Below are positions 33,930-44,329 of a DNA stretch of 64,000 nt, in pieces. Location of the stretch: NCBI RefSeq assembly GCF_030272615.1, contig NC_081412.1:543820335-543884334 (forward strand), given 5' to 3'. The first letter of the stretch is position 1; the number at the start of each line of letters is the position of its first letter. The DNA is from Cryptomeria japonica. Taxonomy: Eukaryota > Streptophyta > Pinopsida > Cupressales > Cupressaceae. Under the pieces are notes generated by a model, which saw only the letters and a list, made by a program, of their open reading frames with translations, ran no database searches and had not been told where the DNA came from. The position numbers were made by a program, and so were the translations under genes.

Positions 33930-34553
33930 ATGGCCAGCAAAGCCAATTGTGGGTATCAAGTTGCGGTGCAGATCGCTCTTTTATTATGCGCGGCTTTCTC
34001 GGGAGAAATGAATGGCCTATCAATAAATATAGGTGCTATGATCGCGTTAGACACAACTAATGGAAAAATAGCTAGGACTGCTATTGAATTGGCGGTTGAA
34101 GACGTAAACAGAAATACCAGCGTTCTGAATGGCACGATCCTCAACATTCATATCCCAGACTCTACACAAGATGCACTAACAGGCGCTTCTACAGGTATCA
34201 AAGCCTCCTCTTAACGGAATATATCTGTTTATTATTATTCTCTTTTGTGTTTATGCTTTTTTATTTTTGGAATAAAATAGAATAGCAATGGTTTTCTGTG
34301 TAATGGATATTACAGCATTGGAACTGATAAGGAAAGGTTGTGTAAGCATAGTCAACCCACAGACATCCGTGGTGGTTGAGTTCGTTGGGTATTTGGGCGT
34401 TGCAGCACATGTTCCAGTTGTGACATTTGGTGCAACAAATCCCTCTCTCCATGCATCTATACCCTTACTTCATTCGTACAGTACCCAATGATAAAATGCA
34501 AATGAGGGCAATAGCAAAGCTGATAGATGAGTATAGATGGAGGGATGTGGCAC
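33930..34553 (+). pseudogene. Glutamate receptor-like gene, 5' piece
   Basis: Exon 1 (33930-34194) starts MASKANCGYQVAVQIALLLC, a plausible signal peptide, and reads into SINIGAMIALDTTNGKIART and AIELAVEDVNRNTSVLNGT, the start of the amino-terminal (ANF-receptor-like) domain of plant GLRs. A 121-bp GT-AG intron (34195-34315) joins in phase to exon 2: TALELIRKGCVSIVNPQTSV, VAAHVPVVTFGATNPSLHAS, then in the next frame YPYFIRTVPND and RAIAKLIDEYRWRDV. One frameshift lies near 34457. Coding stops at 34553 where a Mutator-like terminal repeat begins. Full GLRs are about 850-950 residues with ligand-binding and channel domains; only about 190 residues are here. GLRs are plasma-membrane cation channels gated by amino acids. 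Confidence 0.85.
34545..34553 (+). repeat. 9-bp target duplication, GLR side A
   Basis: ATGTGGCAC at the end of the 5' GLR piece, immediately before the terminal repeat. Its reverse complement GTGCCACAT stands at 43370-43378 at the edge of the inverted GLR piece. Nine bases is the usual duplication of Mutator-like elements. Confidence 0.7.
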
Positions 34554-34613
34554 GACCACCCTTAAATCACACACACTAAGCGTTGACCGCTTAGTGTGGT
34601 GCATGTGGGGCCC
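34554..34613 (+). repeat. Mutator-like terminal repeat, copy 1
   Basis: Starts GACCACCCTTAAATCACACA and shares CACACACTAAGC, TTGAC-GCTTAG and ATGTGGGGCCC with 43379-43435, in the same orientation. Both copies run directly from a 9-bp duplicate of GLR coding sequence, which marks them as element ends. Inside this copy CTAAGCGTTGACCGCTTAG is itself an inverted repeat. No transposase is seen, so this is probably a non-autonomous Mutator-like element. Confidence 0.6.
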
Positions 34614-34904
34614 GCTCAATCTGTTCCGTTTCCCATCCATATCCGTTTTCCTAAACATTGGCCAGCAGTTAGTTGGAGTTAGCAGCTCAGCCATATTATA
34701 TTTAAATCCGATGTTCCCCCGCTGCAGATGACGGGAAGCGTTTTACCATTCCCAAAAACTTTCTTTGTTAATGAAACTGCGAGGGAAAAGTTTTAATTTC
34801 AAACTTAAATCTGGGAGTGATAAGTTTTTACTTCAAACTTTTGGATTATAAAATTGTATATTTGATACTAAAGTATAAATACTTTATTCTAGAAGTTTAT
34901 TACA

Positions 34905-35058
34905 CTAGCCTAGATATCTTAATACATCTATCTAAAATACGCCGAGAGATATCAGTCTCGAGGCGCCTATTTTAAATTGTTGTTGAAAATATTTAGGCGC
35001 CTCAAGACTGCTATCTCTCGGCGTATTTTAGATAGATGTATTAAGATATCTAGGCTAG
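34905..35058. repeat. 154-bp near-perfect palindrome
   Basis: Arms of about 65 bp (34905-34969 and 34994-35058) that begin CTAGCCTAGATATC and end GATATCTAGGCTAG, with a loop of about 24 bp. It could be a foldback MITE, or belong to the 3' end of the Helitron, whose helicase stop is 183 bp away on the same side: on the minus strand the palindrome ends in CTAG followed by T, the Helitron CTRR-T signature. No clear target duplication flanks it. Confidence 0.8.
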
Positions 35059-35240
35059 TAGCATCCGCAACGCAACATGTAAAGTATTAATTTATCACCT
35101 TTTGTTTTAAATAAAGCATATTTATCCTTTACAAATCATGATGCCTATCCTATTCAATGGAGTGTACAATAGGAATTCATATTAAATGCAACATTTCATC
35201 TTTAAAAACACAAATTTAATCCCAATTTTAATAGAAGAGT

Positions 35241-36800
35241 TCAATTCAACAATGTATACATTACATAAAAATATTGTGTTTCCAAAGATTTGAGTCTTTC
35301 TTCCTTTGTTTTCCTTTTGGTGAGTTGCTTTCCTGTCTTCATTTTTTCGTAACGATCATATGAAAATGGTGGTGAGATTCTAATTCTATCCAAGGCCTTA
35401 ACACGTGATATAGCAACAAATGTTAATCCTGACCTTTCTCTTGGTCCTATGTCAATTGTTGCCTTTGAAAGAGTCAATCCTTGTGATTTATGGATTGTTA
35501 GTGCCCAAGCCAATTGTAGTGGCAATTGACGTGTACGGCCCCTTTGTATTGGTGAAATAGGAATCAAATTAGGAGATGCATCTTCAAAAGGAAGTCCAGA
35601 ATAATTGTCAAATTCAACCATAACATATGTTGGTGGATCTGGCGGGGCACATCCAGGTTTGTATATGATATTTCGGATGTATCCTAAAGCTCCATTCACA
35701 AGACCCGCTTCTATCCATAAATTAGATGTTAACATGACCCTTGCATCCTTAGAAATTAATAATTCAACATCTAACTCATCATTTTGACCTCCTGCTGGAT
35801 TAGTACTACCTTCTTTACTTGCAATGCTTCGGGCTATTGGTCTTCTTAATGCATATAACTTTTTTCTATTATGGTTATGCACATTGTCATTTGTTGCAAA
35901 TAGATGAATATTATTATCAAACTCCTCCTTAATTGTTGGATGTAATGAAGCATCTGTTCTTGTCATCAATAATTTCCAATCATCTATAGTTGGATGTGCA
36001 TCTCTAATATTTGTGAGTAATTGGCGAAACCTTTGTTGGTCTTCAGTTTCTCCATCTTGTCTAAACACCTTATCCAAAGTAACAACTGTCTTAAACTCTT
36101 GCCATAATAATTTTGCATGCACATTACTATCATAAGGTGCTTTGTCACTAACAGGAGGTAGTTGTCCCAAATCTCCTACCAAAATGATTGATCTTCCACC
36201 AAAACTCATGTTTGATTTTTCAGGAAAAGCTTGACGTAGTCTTGAATCAATATTTTGTAACAAATTTTGTCCAATAAAACTCATTTCATCAATCAATATA
36301 TATTTAATATGTTGAATTTCTTCTTGGAGACTTGTGAGTCTTGTGTCTTCTAATTCAGCAAAATTTGCAATAGGTATTCGTAGAGTCGAATGAATTGTTG
36401 ATGCACCAATGTTAAATGCTACAACTCCAGTTGGTGCTAGTAATAATAAGGGAGAACATTGTGATCTTGATGCATCATTAAGAGTTTGACGAATTGCATG
36501 AATCAGATATGATTTACCTGTTCCAGCTGTTCCTTGAATTATCATGTATAGTGGCATGGCATTGTCAACTTGATTATAATGTGACATAATAATATCAAGT
36601 GCTTTTTTTTGCTTAGCACCTAAAGTTCCATATGATATACTTGACATCATATCATCAGGTATTAATAAGCCATTCTCTTTCATAGTGTTGATAAAATTTA
36701 TTGCTATATTTGTGTAATCATCTCCTTGATATTCTGCACTCCATGGATTTTGTTTATCAATATCTCTTCTTCCCAACATATCTATTTCTGTTACATCCAT
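35241..36800 (-). CDS. Helitron helicase domain (PIF1-like)
   Basis: A 519-codon open stretch. Walker A GTAGTGKS at residues 90-97, Walker B ILIDEMSF around 168-175, motif III GDLGQLPPV at 209-217, TLDKVFRQ around 245, and near the C terminus LTIHKSQGLTL and TFVAISRVK, the motif V/VI region. This is the SF1B PIF1 helicase that unwinds DNA during rolling-circle transposition. The M at residue 1 is unlikely to be the real start: the frame continues upstream without shift, across one in-frame TGA near 36924, into the Rep part. All catalytic motifs look intact. Host PIF1 is an alternative but the linked Rep domain rules it out. Confidence 0.9.
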   Translation of the reverse strand: MDVTEIDMLGRRDIDKQNPWSAEYQGDDYTNIAINFINTMKENGLLIPDDMMSSISYGTLGAKQKKALDIIMSHYNQVDNAMPLYMIIQGTAGTGKSYLIHAIRQTLNDASRSQCSPLLLLAPTGVVAFNIGASTIHSTLRIPIANFAELEDTRLTSLQEEIQHIKYILIDEMSFIGQNLLQNIDSRLRQAFPEKSNMSFGGRSIILVGDLGQLPPVSDKAPYDSNVHAKLLWQEFKTVVTLDKVFRQDGETEDQQRFRQLLTNIRDAHPTIDDWKLLMTRTDASLHPTIKEEFDNNIHLFATNDNVHNHNRKKLYALRRPIARSIASKEGSTNPAGGQNDELDVELLISKDARVMLTSNLWIEAGLVNGALGYIRNIIYKPGCAPPDPPTYVMVEFDNYSGLPFEDASPNLIPISPIQRGRTRQLPLQLAWALTIHKSQGLTLSKATIDIGPRERSGLTFVAISRVKALDRIRISPPFSYDRYEKMKTGKQLTKRKTKEERLKSLETQYFYVMYTLLN

Positions 36801-36923
36801 AATTTGTCCACGATGTAGTCTTGATATGATCTCCCACTCATGTTCGATTGTATTTTGATTATTTGGTAAATCATCATCATCTTCAGAATCATTATGATCT
36901 TCAGTTTCATTTGTTATAATCCT

Positions 36924-37722
36924 TCATTCCAAATGCCATGGATTATAGTTGAGTGACTCCCAATTTGATATAACTATGTTATCATCAAGTCCAATATCTC
37001 TTTGGATATTACGAAATGGCTTGTACAACAATAACTTTGACCAACAAAAATCAGCCCATTTTTCTGATTGACGTGTAGGTATAGTGGTAAATCTTGGAAA
37101 CACCCTCACAATAGCTGCTATAGTCCTTGCTTCCCATTTGTTATCTCTTTTTCTCTTGGAATTATAAGTCCATGATCTAGCTGCATCTATAAGTGTGACA
37201 CTTTCCATTGCATATGGTCTATCCATGTATCCTTCAATGAAATGTTTTAGGTGACGTTCATCATCATTTTCTTCATTTGTTATTACTGGCTTGAACACCT
37301 CTTTTGAAACATTTAAAGTAACAAAAACTCTACTACTTTCTACCAATGGTAACTCTAGTAACATATGACATGTTTCTTGTGCTCCAATGTCCCTCTCAAT
37401 GAGTGTTTCTATTAGAAGTCTCCTATATGCCCTTGATGCTGCTTCCTCAGGATTTTCTATATTTGCAAGTCGCATTAACATTTGATGATAACTTTCTGAA
37501 CTCTTTTCTGCTTTTGCCGCATACTTTGCAATATAATTCATTACAGCATGTCTTGAAAGAACTGGTTGCCAATCTACATTTGCTCTCCATAACTGAAGTA
37601 TGTTACGATTATGCGTGTTTACTCTATCATCATTTCTTGCAGGTTCATACACTTTATCTCCTGTGGTTGGGTCTTCAAATAATTTTGATCCATCTAGGTG
37701 TAATGGCCATGGTGCATTGTAC
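36924..37722 (-). CDS. Helitron Rep C-terminal part, exon 3 start
   Basis: Exon 3 opens YNAPWPLHLDGSKLFEDP, then RNDDRVNTHNRNILQLWRAN, QPVLSRHAVMNYIAKYAAKA. The YIAKYAAK segment has the tyrosine and lysine spacing of the Helitron Rep tyrosine motif (Y-x-x-K-Y), whose Tyr makes the covalent bond to DNA. The rest links Rep to helicase. It ends WHLE before the stop at 36924. Confidence 0.8.
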
Positions 37723-37807
37723 CTACAAACAAAGAGTGAATTGTTAGTTTACATAAATATTTTAATTATTTATTAGTACTAATTTTTTGAATATATAAAT
37801 ATCTTAC

Positions 37808-37971
37808 CTACAAACCATTCTTCCTCGTTTTTTATGAAGGCAAGCACCCTCTTTACACATTGTATGGCGTTCAACACAATTGAGCAACTCTTCATAGTCA
37901 CGTGCTAAGTCAATCTGGTTTAGTTGTTGTGTATTTCGAAGGCATGGATGTTGTGTAAAATTTTGTAAGAC
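37808..37971 (-). CDS. Helitron RepHel exon 2
   Basis: A 164-bp exon between GT-AG introns (38071-37972 and 37807-37723), reading VLQNFTQHPCLRNTQQ and CVERHTMCKEGACLHKKRG, a Cys/His-rich segment common between the two Rep motifs of Helitrons. Confidence 0.75.
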
Positions 37972-38071
37972 CTATCATTAATGATATAACATATTTTATT
38001 AAAGAAAATATAAATCTTTAAGTATAATATATTTCAAAATGAATATATACAATTGAGAATTAACATCATAC

Positions 38072-38800
38072 CTGTATGTTTCGTTGATGTGGATCCCCTC
38101 ATGGATTCCATGCGTGGATAATAGAATCAAAGTATTTTTTAGCATGTTTTACTTCATCATGATTTTTCCAATCAAGATTGTCTATGTTAGGTGCTCCCTC
38201 TAACCATATGAATCCATGCACATGTGGTGATCCTCTATGTTGCCATTCATATCTTGACCAATAATCTTTTGCCTTCATTCCCTTTTGCAATATTTCCTTT
38301 CTAAACATTGTATAGCGTAGGTGCATGTAATATGCCACAATATGTGGGTAGTCAATAATATTTTGACGCCTCCATTTTTGTGCTTCTTGTGGATTAGTTG
38401 GTTGTGTCCCTAGCATTAATGCATGCAAATCTGGCCAGTACATATCTGCTGCACTCAAAGTAAAGAAAATTGTTGGTGTACCAATTTGATGCAAGAGGTC
38501 AAATAATTCAGCTCGACATTTTGCCCAATAAGACCTTGTACCCCTTAGTGTTGTGCCAAAACGCATCAAACGATCAGCTAGATGTGAGTGTGGTATATTT
38601 CCCATATGTTCTCGTAACTCATTGATTGTGATTGGCATCTCTTGCAAGCTCTTTTTGACAAACACTGCAGATGATTTTTGTGCACGATGTCGCATAATCA
38701 TATTCATCATATAATATCTAAATCTTGGGTGTCGGCCAAAATGATGATCTCTATATCAAAGTAAATGCTTAACAAACTCATGTAGATGGACTCTCCTTAT
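38072..38800 (-). CDS. Helitron N domain and HUH motif
   Basis: Reads RDHHFGRHPRFRYYMMNMIM and ADRLMRFGTTLRGTRSYW, typical of the Helitron-like N domain, then TIFFTLSAADMYWPDLHALM and GSPHVHGFIWLEGAPN, which holds the HUH metal-binding pair (H-V-H). Exon 1 ends at 38072 with a GT donor on the minus strand. In-frame stops lie near 38099, 38755 and 38803. Confidence 0.85.
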
Positions 38801-38961
38801 TCATGGTTCTATCCAATCACACTGTCTATTTGGGAATAGTGTTGGAAAAGCCATATCAAGTAATCCTTCAGTGACATACTCATTTATTGGAGATGCTCCA
38901 ATTCCTGGCCAATCAATTAGTGATCCAGGATCCACATTAGGATTATTTACCCATGCATGAA

Positions 38962-39333
38962 TTAGTTCCATTTCTCTTCGAGCATTTGGAGGTTTAGAGG
39001 CCATTGATGTAGTCTCATTTCCTCTTCAATCTCTGTCACTGTCATTTCTGCCCTACGTTTAGCACTTCTTTGTCTATCATTTTGGTTTCGATGGTTCCTT
39101 TCTTCTTGTCTTTGTAGATCAATCATTTGTTCACATCGTTGACTCATATAATTTCGAGCATATTCTCTCTTTTTTTCTCTTTGTTGCTCTTCAGTTGAAT
39201 GAATTCTTACTTCCTCTCTTTCTGCATTAGCCATTTGTTCACGTCGTTGTCTCATATAATTTCGAGCATATTCTCTTCGATGCTCTTTTCTTTGCTCTTC
39301 ATTTTCAAAACTTGTCCTTGGATGATGCGGCAT
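38962..39333 (-). CDS. Helitron N-terminal basic repeats
   Basis: A 124-codon frame starting MPHHPRTSFENEEQRKEHRR. The phrase REYARNYM(R/S)QRxEQM occurs twice with spacing of about 37 residues, an Arg/Glu-rich repeat like those at the N terminus of many Helitron and other plant transposon proteins. A frame change near 38990 separates it from the next part, MASKPPNARREMELIHAWV. Confidence 0.7.
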   Translation of the reverse strand: MPHHPRTSFENEEQRKEHRREYARNYMRQRREQMANAEREEVRIHSTEEQQREKKREYARNYMSQRCEQMIDLQRQEERNHRNQNDRQRSAKRRAEMTVTEIEEEMRLHQWPLNLQMLEEKWN

Positions 39334-42300
39334 CCTACAAATTTAATTATAAATTATTACATATTTAAAAATATCCTTATTAATAATTTATACTACCTAT
39401 TTTAAATATGTACATATCAAGTTAATATCAATTTAATTAAAATTAAAAAAAATAAAAAAATATATAATTAAATATAAAACTAAAAAAGAATATAATATAA
39501 ATAAAATTTATTTAAAAACTAAAAAAAATATTAACTTAATTATACAACTTAGGTTCATATCAACTTAATTATATACAAAATATATGAGAAATATTAACTT
39601 AATCATATTATTTAATTATATAAATCAATTTAATATCAACTTAATATATAAACTACTATAAATAATATAGAATTAAAAAATATTTACTTTTACTAAAAAG
39701 ATAATAAAAAATATCATTATCCATTATATATATAATACCCATTTTACATTATAGGTAAAATAAAGTAAAAATGACTTACTCTAAAAGTGATAATTTTTTT
39801 TGTATTTATTCACAGTAATATGTTTTTAATTCTACAATTCATCGGTATTTATATTAGTTTGAAACGTTATGACTATTTAGTTGTCGGTTCAAAAAATATA
39901 ATATTTATTAATTATTAAATAATACTTGTCGGCTTTCAATTTATTAAAGTTAACATTTTTTTTTTAACACGGTCACGCCATCTCACTCCACCCCGTGCTG
40001 CCACTGTAGGTTACGCCTCTTGGCGTAATAAGTTTATATAAATATTTAATATTAATAATTTATTTAGTCTAGATATAGTAATAAAATAGTATTTGATATA
40101 GTCTAGATATAGTATTTGAATTAGATTTGAAAATGTATTTGATATAGTAATAAAATAGTAAAAATGAATATATATTTTGGAAATGAAGAAGAGAATATTG
40201 AAAGAAAATTTATAATAAATTATCTTTATTGAATATTTGAAAAAATACTTGAGACAAATTAAGTATAATAATTATGTTTTAGAAATTTTATGATTGTATA
40301 TGAATTTAGGTCAAATCTAGATTTGTGGTTTTGATGTTCAATCTACAATTTTAACTTGAATGCTATGATTTTAACTTTTTTATGATATATATATATATAT
40401 ATATATAAGATCCAAATATTTTAGATATATATCTTTCAACCTTTTTTATATTATAACTATTTGAATGGGTATTTCTAGGAGTTTTAACATGGATACATTG
40501 ATGTAATAATTATTATTTTTAAATCACTTACACTATTGAAAATAAGAATATAATATTCACATGAATATAAAAAAAATTCTATTTTTTATGGATCCAACAC
40601 AAATATATTAAAATTATTTTGGGGATAGTTACACATTCATTTTCATATATGTTTATATCAATTCAATACAAATCATTTCGAATTATTTTGACATACATAA
40701 ATATACATATTAATGTAATAAGTTTGAAACCACTATTTGGTCATAAAGTGATACCTTTTTTCTTTAAAATTAGATTTTTCATTTTTTCATAGTCTATCAA
40801 GTGATATATGACTAAGAAAAAAAACCTCAAACTCATAAGTCTCAGAAAATATACCTAACTATAGTATTAACTTAGAAAAAAGAAAAAAAAAATTCTCTTC
40901 ATTCACCTCAAATTAAAATAGATCAAACTTAAGTAATCTTAATACTAAAGTGCAAGATGTTGTTCCTCAATTTCACTTAGTCTTTGTATCCCACTTAACT
41001 CACACATTCATTGAATTCTCAAATAAAAGAATCATACATAGGTGAAACTAGGTCCTCATTAGTAAGTTCTAGCATGATCCACTCTACTTTTATGTTTCCC
41101 AAGTTTTTCATCAAAATAGATTTATAATATCATGCATAATTTTACCACAATTTGATAAGTACCTCTAAGATTCTTAAGAATATAGGGCATAACAATATAA
41201 TGATAAGTCCTTTGTATAGTTAAAATTGCCTTGTGTTGGTTTTAGGCATGATAAGAATTTCATTTTGTCAAAAAAAAATCAATCATATGGTGAATCTTTG
41301 TTCAAGTCAAAATCCTATGCCAAATCTTATGTAGTCATTTGGTTTGACAAGAATAACTATACATAATAATAATAAATATAGAGAGAATAATGTGTGGGTG
41401 ATATGAACTCAACTTTGAGAAGATTTTGTATCTCTTGTTTGACTAGCATAACTACCTTGGATTGTATTTTCCAAATCTCTTACTTATTATGTTTGGCCAT
41501 AGGGTCTAAAATATTATTACATGATAAATACTAAGAATTTCTTTACATGACCACAACTTGGAATTTATCAAAATAAATACACGCATGTTCTTATATAAGA
41601 ACCCAAATTAAATTACTATATTCATGTGAGACTTTGATTTGAATTTTGAAATATTGTCATGACTAAAAATTTAACAATTTTAAAAATTTATCCTTGCCAT
41701 TTTATACTTTGAAATGTAAAAAAAAAATTCCAATTAAAAGAGTACCCCTATGCTCAATAAATGCACTCATTATTAAAACAATCTAAGTTATCTTACATAC
41801 ACTTTATATTCATGAAGTGTAGGAACACTTCACTTAGAGTAAGCAAATATATTTCACCCATATAATAATCCTTCATCATGATAAGATAATGTAACACTAA
41901 TATACAAATCTAGATAATCTACTAAAGATTCAACATTAGAAAGTGTATCTATTTGAAGATTGTTGTGTGCTAAAGATATATTGATTATATGTTGAACAAT
42001 TAAGGGAAGTGAATGTTCCTCCATAAGTGAAGATATTAGTGTTTAACTTTATGCAAAAATTTCAATGGTTTCATCACATTTGAAGGAAGGTAATTCAAGT
42101 CTTCAAGTCTTTGTATCCATATTTGTATAAGATTATAAATCTCAAGTGTCATATCACTTGCGTAGTAATGGAGATGGAAGTACAAAATTATCATCAATAA
42201 TATGACTAAATTTTGATTTCATATTTCATATGCACCCATCTCTATTAGGTTATTTGACATCTTTATCAAGTTTTAATTTTGATCATTGGACTAATGGAAG

Positions 42301-42470
42301 AGAATCCATGTATAATGAATAAACATAAAAATAATTAATAAAGTAGAAGAATTTATCCTTGTGAGTAAAATTTAAATATATTGAAACTTTTGAATGGGAT
42401 AATCCTTGTGGAGTTTATCCATGGAACCCCGAAAAGATTGTTGTATGCAAGAAAACGTACTTATCTCATC
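39334..42470. other. AT-rich region, no gene
   Basis: Very AT-rich. A perfect 7-bp hairpin TTACGCC-TCTT-GGCGTAA lies at 40011-40028 in a short GC-richer patch (39968-40030), and a (TA)n run at about 40385-40408. No reading frame with recognisable motifs. Confidence 0.5.
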
Positions 42471-42511
42471 GGACCATCCTTAAAGAGTACACACTAAGCT
42501 TGACTTTTGAT
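42471..42511 (+). repeat. Mutator-like terminal repeat, copy 2
   Basis: GGACCATCCTTAAAGAGTACACACTAAGCTTGACTT-type sequence, same orientation as copies at 34554 and 43379. It shares CTTAAAGAG and ACACACTAAGC. Similarity fades after about 40 bp. Confidence 0.5.
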
Positions 42512-43002
42512 GAAAAATTCTATTTCCATTTTAGTTTTTTCATGTCACTCTCATGGTTACCACTGTTACACAAAATTTAATGGTTAGCTTAAATTTTTAC
42601 TTAACTGTGTCTATTTACCTAATTAGTGAATGATCCCTATTTTTCAATTTTATTAATTTTTTAAATTCACAAACTTACCTAACCTTGAAACGACAATTAG
42701 CTTCTTAGATCTACATTTATCTTTGATTTTAACATTTTTTTAATATTATTTCCATATAATGTTAACTTATCCTTCTTCTAAGATTGGCGATCAATTTGCC
42801 TAGTTATCAAATATCCAATATACCCACCCTTGCTTAGAACTTAGAGTTTCAAAATCATACATATTTTAGCTCTAACATAGAAATATTATATACTGTAATA
42901 TCTAACTAGATACATTATTATTTTGTTATGGTTTATACACTTTCCTTTCACATTCTTTGTAAAACTTTATCTCTAACGATAAATCTTTCAAAATGCTATC
43001 AG

Positions 43003-43378
43003 CTATATCCTCTGGTCAGTTTGCTGGAGTGTTCTTCTGATTCCCAACACACCGCTCATAGAAAGGAGAGAAGTAGCATTGAACCAGTCCATTAGGTTGG
43101 CACATGCATCGGTAATGATCCATACATAATCACTGCCTATCATTCCTAATTTGGACGCCTCCAAAAATAGTATTAAAGCTAAATCATCATGCATATGCAC
43201 GATGAATACTCGCGACTCCAGTCCCATCAGCTAATCCTCAAGGAAGCTTTCTCATTGAAGAGACGTTGGCCTGGGGAGGCACTGCAGCTTTCAAAGCAAT
43301 TTTTGCCTCCACATCTCGCAAGGCATCGCTTATGGCGGGGATGGCCCGTCCCCATATCATCATACACAAGTGCCACAT
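43003..43378 (-). pseudogene. Glutamate receptor-like gene, inverted middle
   Basis: On the minus strand: CACTTGTGTATGATGATATG next to AIPAISDALRDVEAKIALKA, AVPPQANVSSMRKLP, then in the next frame GLESRVFIVHMHDDLALILF, LGMIGSDYVWIITDACAN and SMSGVLGIRR. These are consecutive parts of the GLR amino-terminal domain, continuing exactly where the 5' piece (33930-34553) stops: both pieces contain the same ATGTGGCAC. Orientation is opposite to the other two pieces. Frame changes near 43240 and 43345. It ends near 43003, where GLR similarity stops. Confidence 0.8.
43370..43378 (-). repeat. 9-bp target duplication, GLR side B
   Basis: GTGCCACAT on plus, the reverse complement of ATGTGGCAC at 34545-34553; it adjoins the terminal repeat at 43379. 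Confidence 0.7.
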
Positions 43379-43435
43379 GGGCTGGCTTAAAGAGCACACA
43401 CTAAGCTTTGACTGCTTAGGTGGCAATGTGGGCCC
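43379..43435 (+). repeat. Mutator-like terminal repeat, copy 3
   Basis: GGGCTGGCTTAAAGAGCACA and onward, aligning with copy 1 at 34554-34613. It runs outward from the inverted GLR piece, as a right-hand terminal inverted repeat would after the neighbouring GLR piece was flipped together with it. Confidence 0.6.
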
Positions 43436-43975
43436 TTCCTAACCTTCCCTTTTTTGTTTTGTTTTCATGGGTTCTCTTCTTACTATCGGGACTCTCCACA
43501 CTCTCCACGGTGACAGTGACTGCCATGGTTAAGTTTGAATTTCAATTTTGAATCTCTCCCGCCCAACATTGAAAAGCAGCAATAGGGACTAATACTTCTG
43601 CCCACATTGATGCCAGAAGTTGAGGTTTATTGCATAGACCTTCCCTCTTATGATTTCTATTCACTGTTTCAAATCTTGCCTCTACCCAGAGAAGGTTATA
43701 TCGATGCAGATAAGAATGGAGTGGCTACAAGATCTTACCTTGCAGCAACTGTGTGTGGATCACACTTCATACATCTCTACTCACATAAAAGTCTGCATTT
43801 CCATCGCTATCATGTCTCTCTGCATCGGATTTCACAGGTGACTAATGAACAATAACTTATTCATATATGAATATGGTATAATTGTATATGGAAGTGAGAT
43901 GATTAGGTGCAAATGCAGGTGCCGAAGGGTGTTTAACAAAGAATCTATCATCGTGTGTAGTCAAATAATTGTAAG
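43436..43975 (+). other. Unassigned DNA, possible element interior
   Basis: Between the terminal repeat and the third GLR piece. An open frame at 43607-43855 (MMPEVEVYCIDLPSYDFYSL) has no recognised family. It may be interior of the Mutator-like element or captured sequence. Confidence 0.35.
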
Positions 43976-44029
43976 AAGGTTGTAGTGGCCGGCTGCATAT
44001 CTACACCAGTTCGATGGACTTCACAGCTT

Positions 44030-44326
44030 TTTGAAAGGCTTGGGCAGCCAAGGATAAATGAATTTGCTAAAAGATGGTAGCAGCGGTTTAGAGCACAGAA
44101 TCCTACAATACAAAGGCTAGAATTAAATGCCCGTGCACTTGTTGCATATGATACAGTATGGGTGGTTGCTTATGCAATCGATCATCTTCTTCTATAATGA
44201 TATTATAAGTCGAGAAAGGGATGAACCTTTGGAGTGCTCATATGATATAATAAATGTGATTGGAAATAGTTATAACATAGTTGGGTTGTGGGCCAAATCA
44301 CACCGATTTCTCGGAGGGTCTTAACC
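44030..44326 (+). pseudogene. Glutamate receptor-like gene, third piece
   Basis: Reads ERLGQPRINEFAKRW, QRFRAQNPTIQRLELNARAL and VAYDTVWVVAYAIDHLL, then in the next frame CSYDIINVIGNSYNIVGLWA. These match the later amino-terminal domain of GLRs (a RW-x-x-x-FR-x-x-NP segment, AYD-(S/T)-VW-x-x-A-x-A-(I/L)-D, and YDI-(I/V)-N-V-I). Between the AYDTVW part and YDIINV about 60-70 residues expected in the family are missing. In-frame stop near 44077. It ends where the LINE begins; ligand-binding and channel domains are not in the window. Confidence 0.8.
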
Positions 44327-44329
44327 AAA

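Larger units (their letters stand above)
35241..39333 (-). mobile_element. Helitron, nearly complete RepHel gene
   Basis: A rolling-circle transposon gene on the minus strand with the family's order: N-terminal repeats, Helitron-like N domain, HUH replication initiator, and PIF1-type helicase. Three exons: 39333-38072, 37971-37808, 37722-35241, joined by GT-AG introns of 100 and 85 bp. About four in-frame stops and one frame change near 38990 are all that breaks it, so it is a young copy by the standard of this window. Terminal TC and CTRR ends were not firmly located; a candidate 3' edge is the CTAG at 34905. AT-rich DNA follows on the 5' side (39340-39950). Confidence 0.85.

Noticed and set aside
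40011-40028. TTACGCC-TCTT-GGCGTAA hairpin as a Helitron terminus
   Set aside because: No CTRR follows at the right distance and it lies on the 5' side of the Helitron gene.
43238-43404. Plus-strand frame at 43189-43404
   Set aside because: Antisense shadow of the inverted GLR piece.
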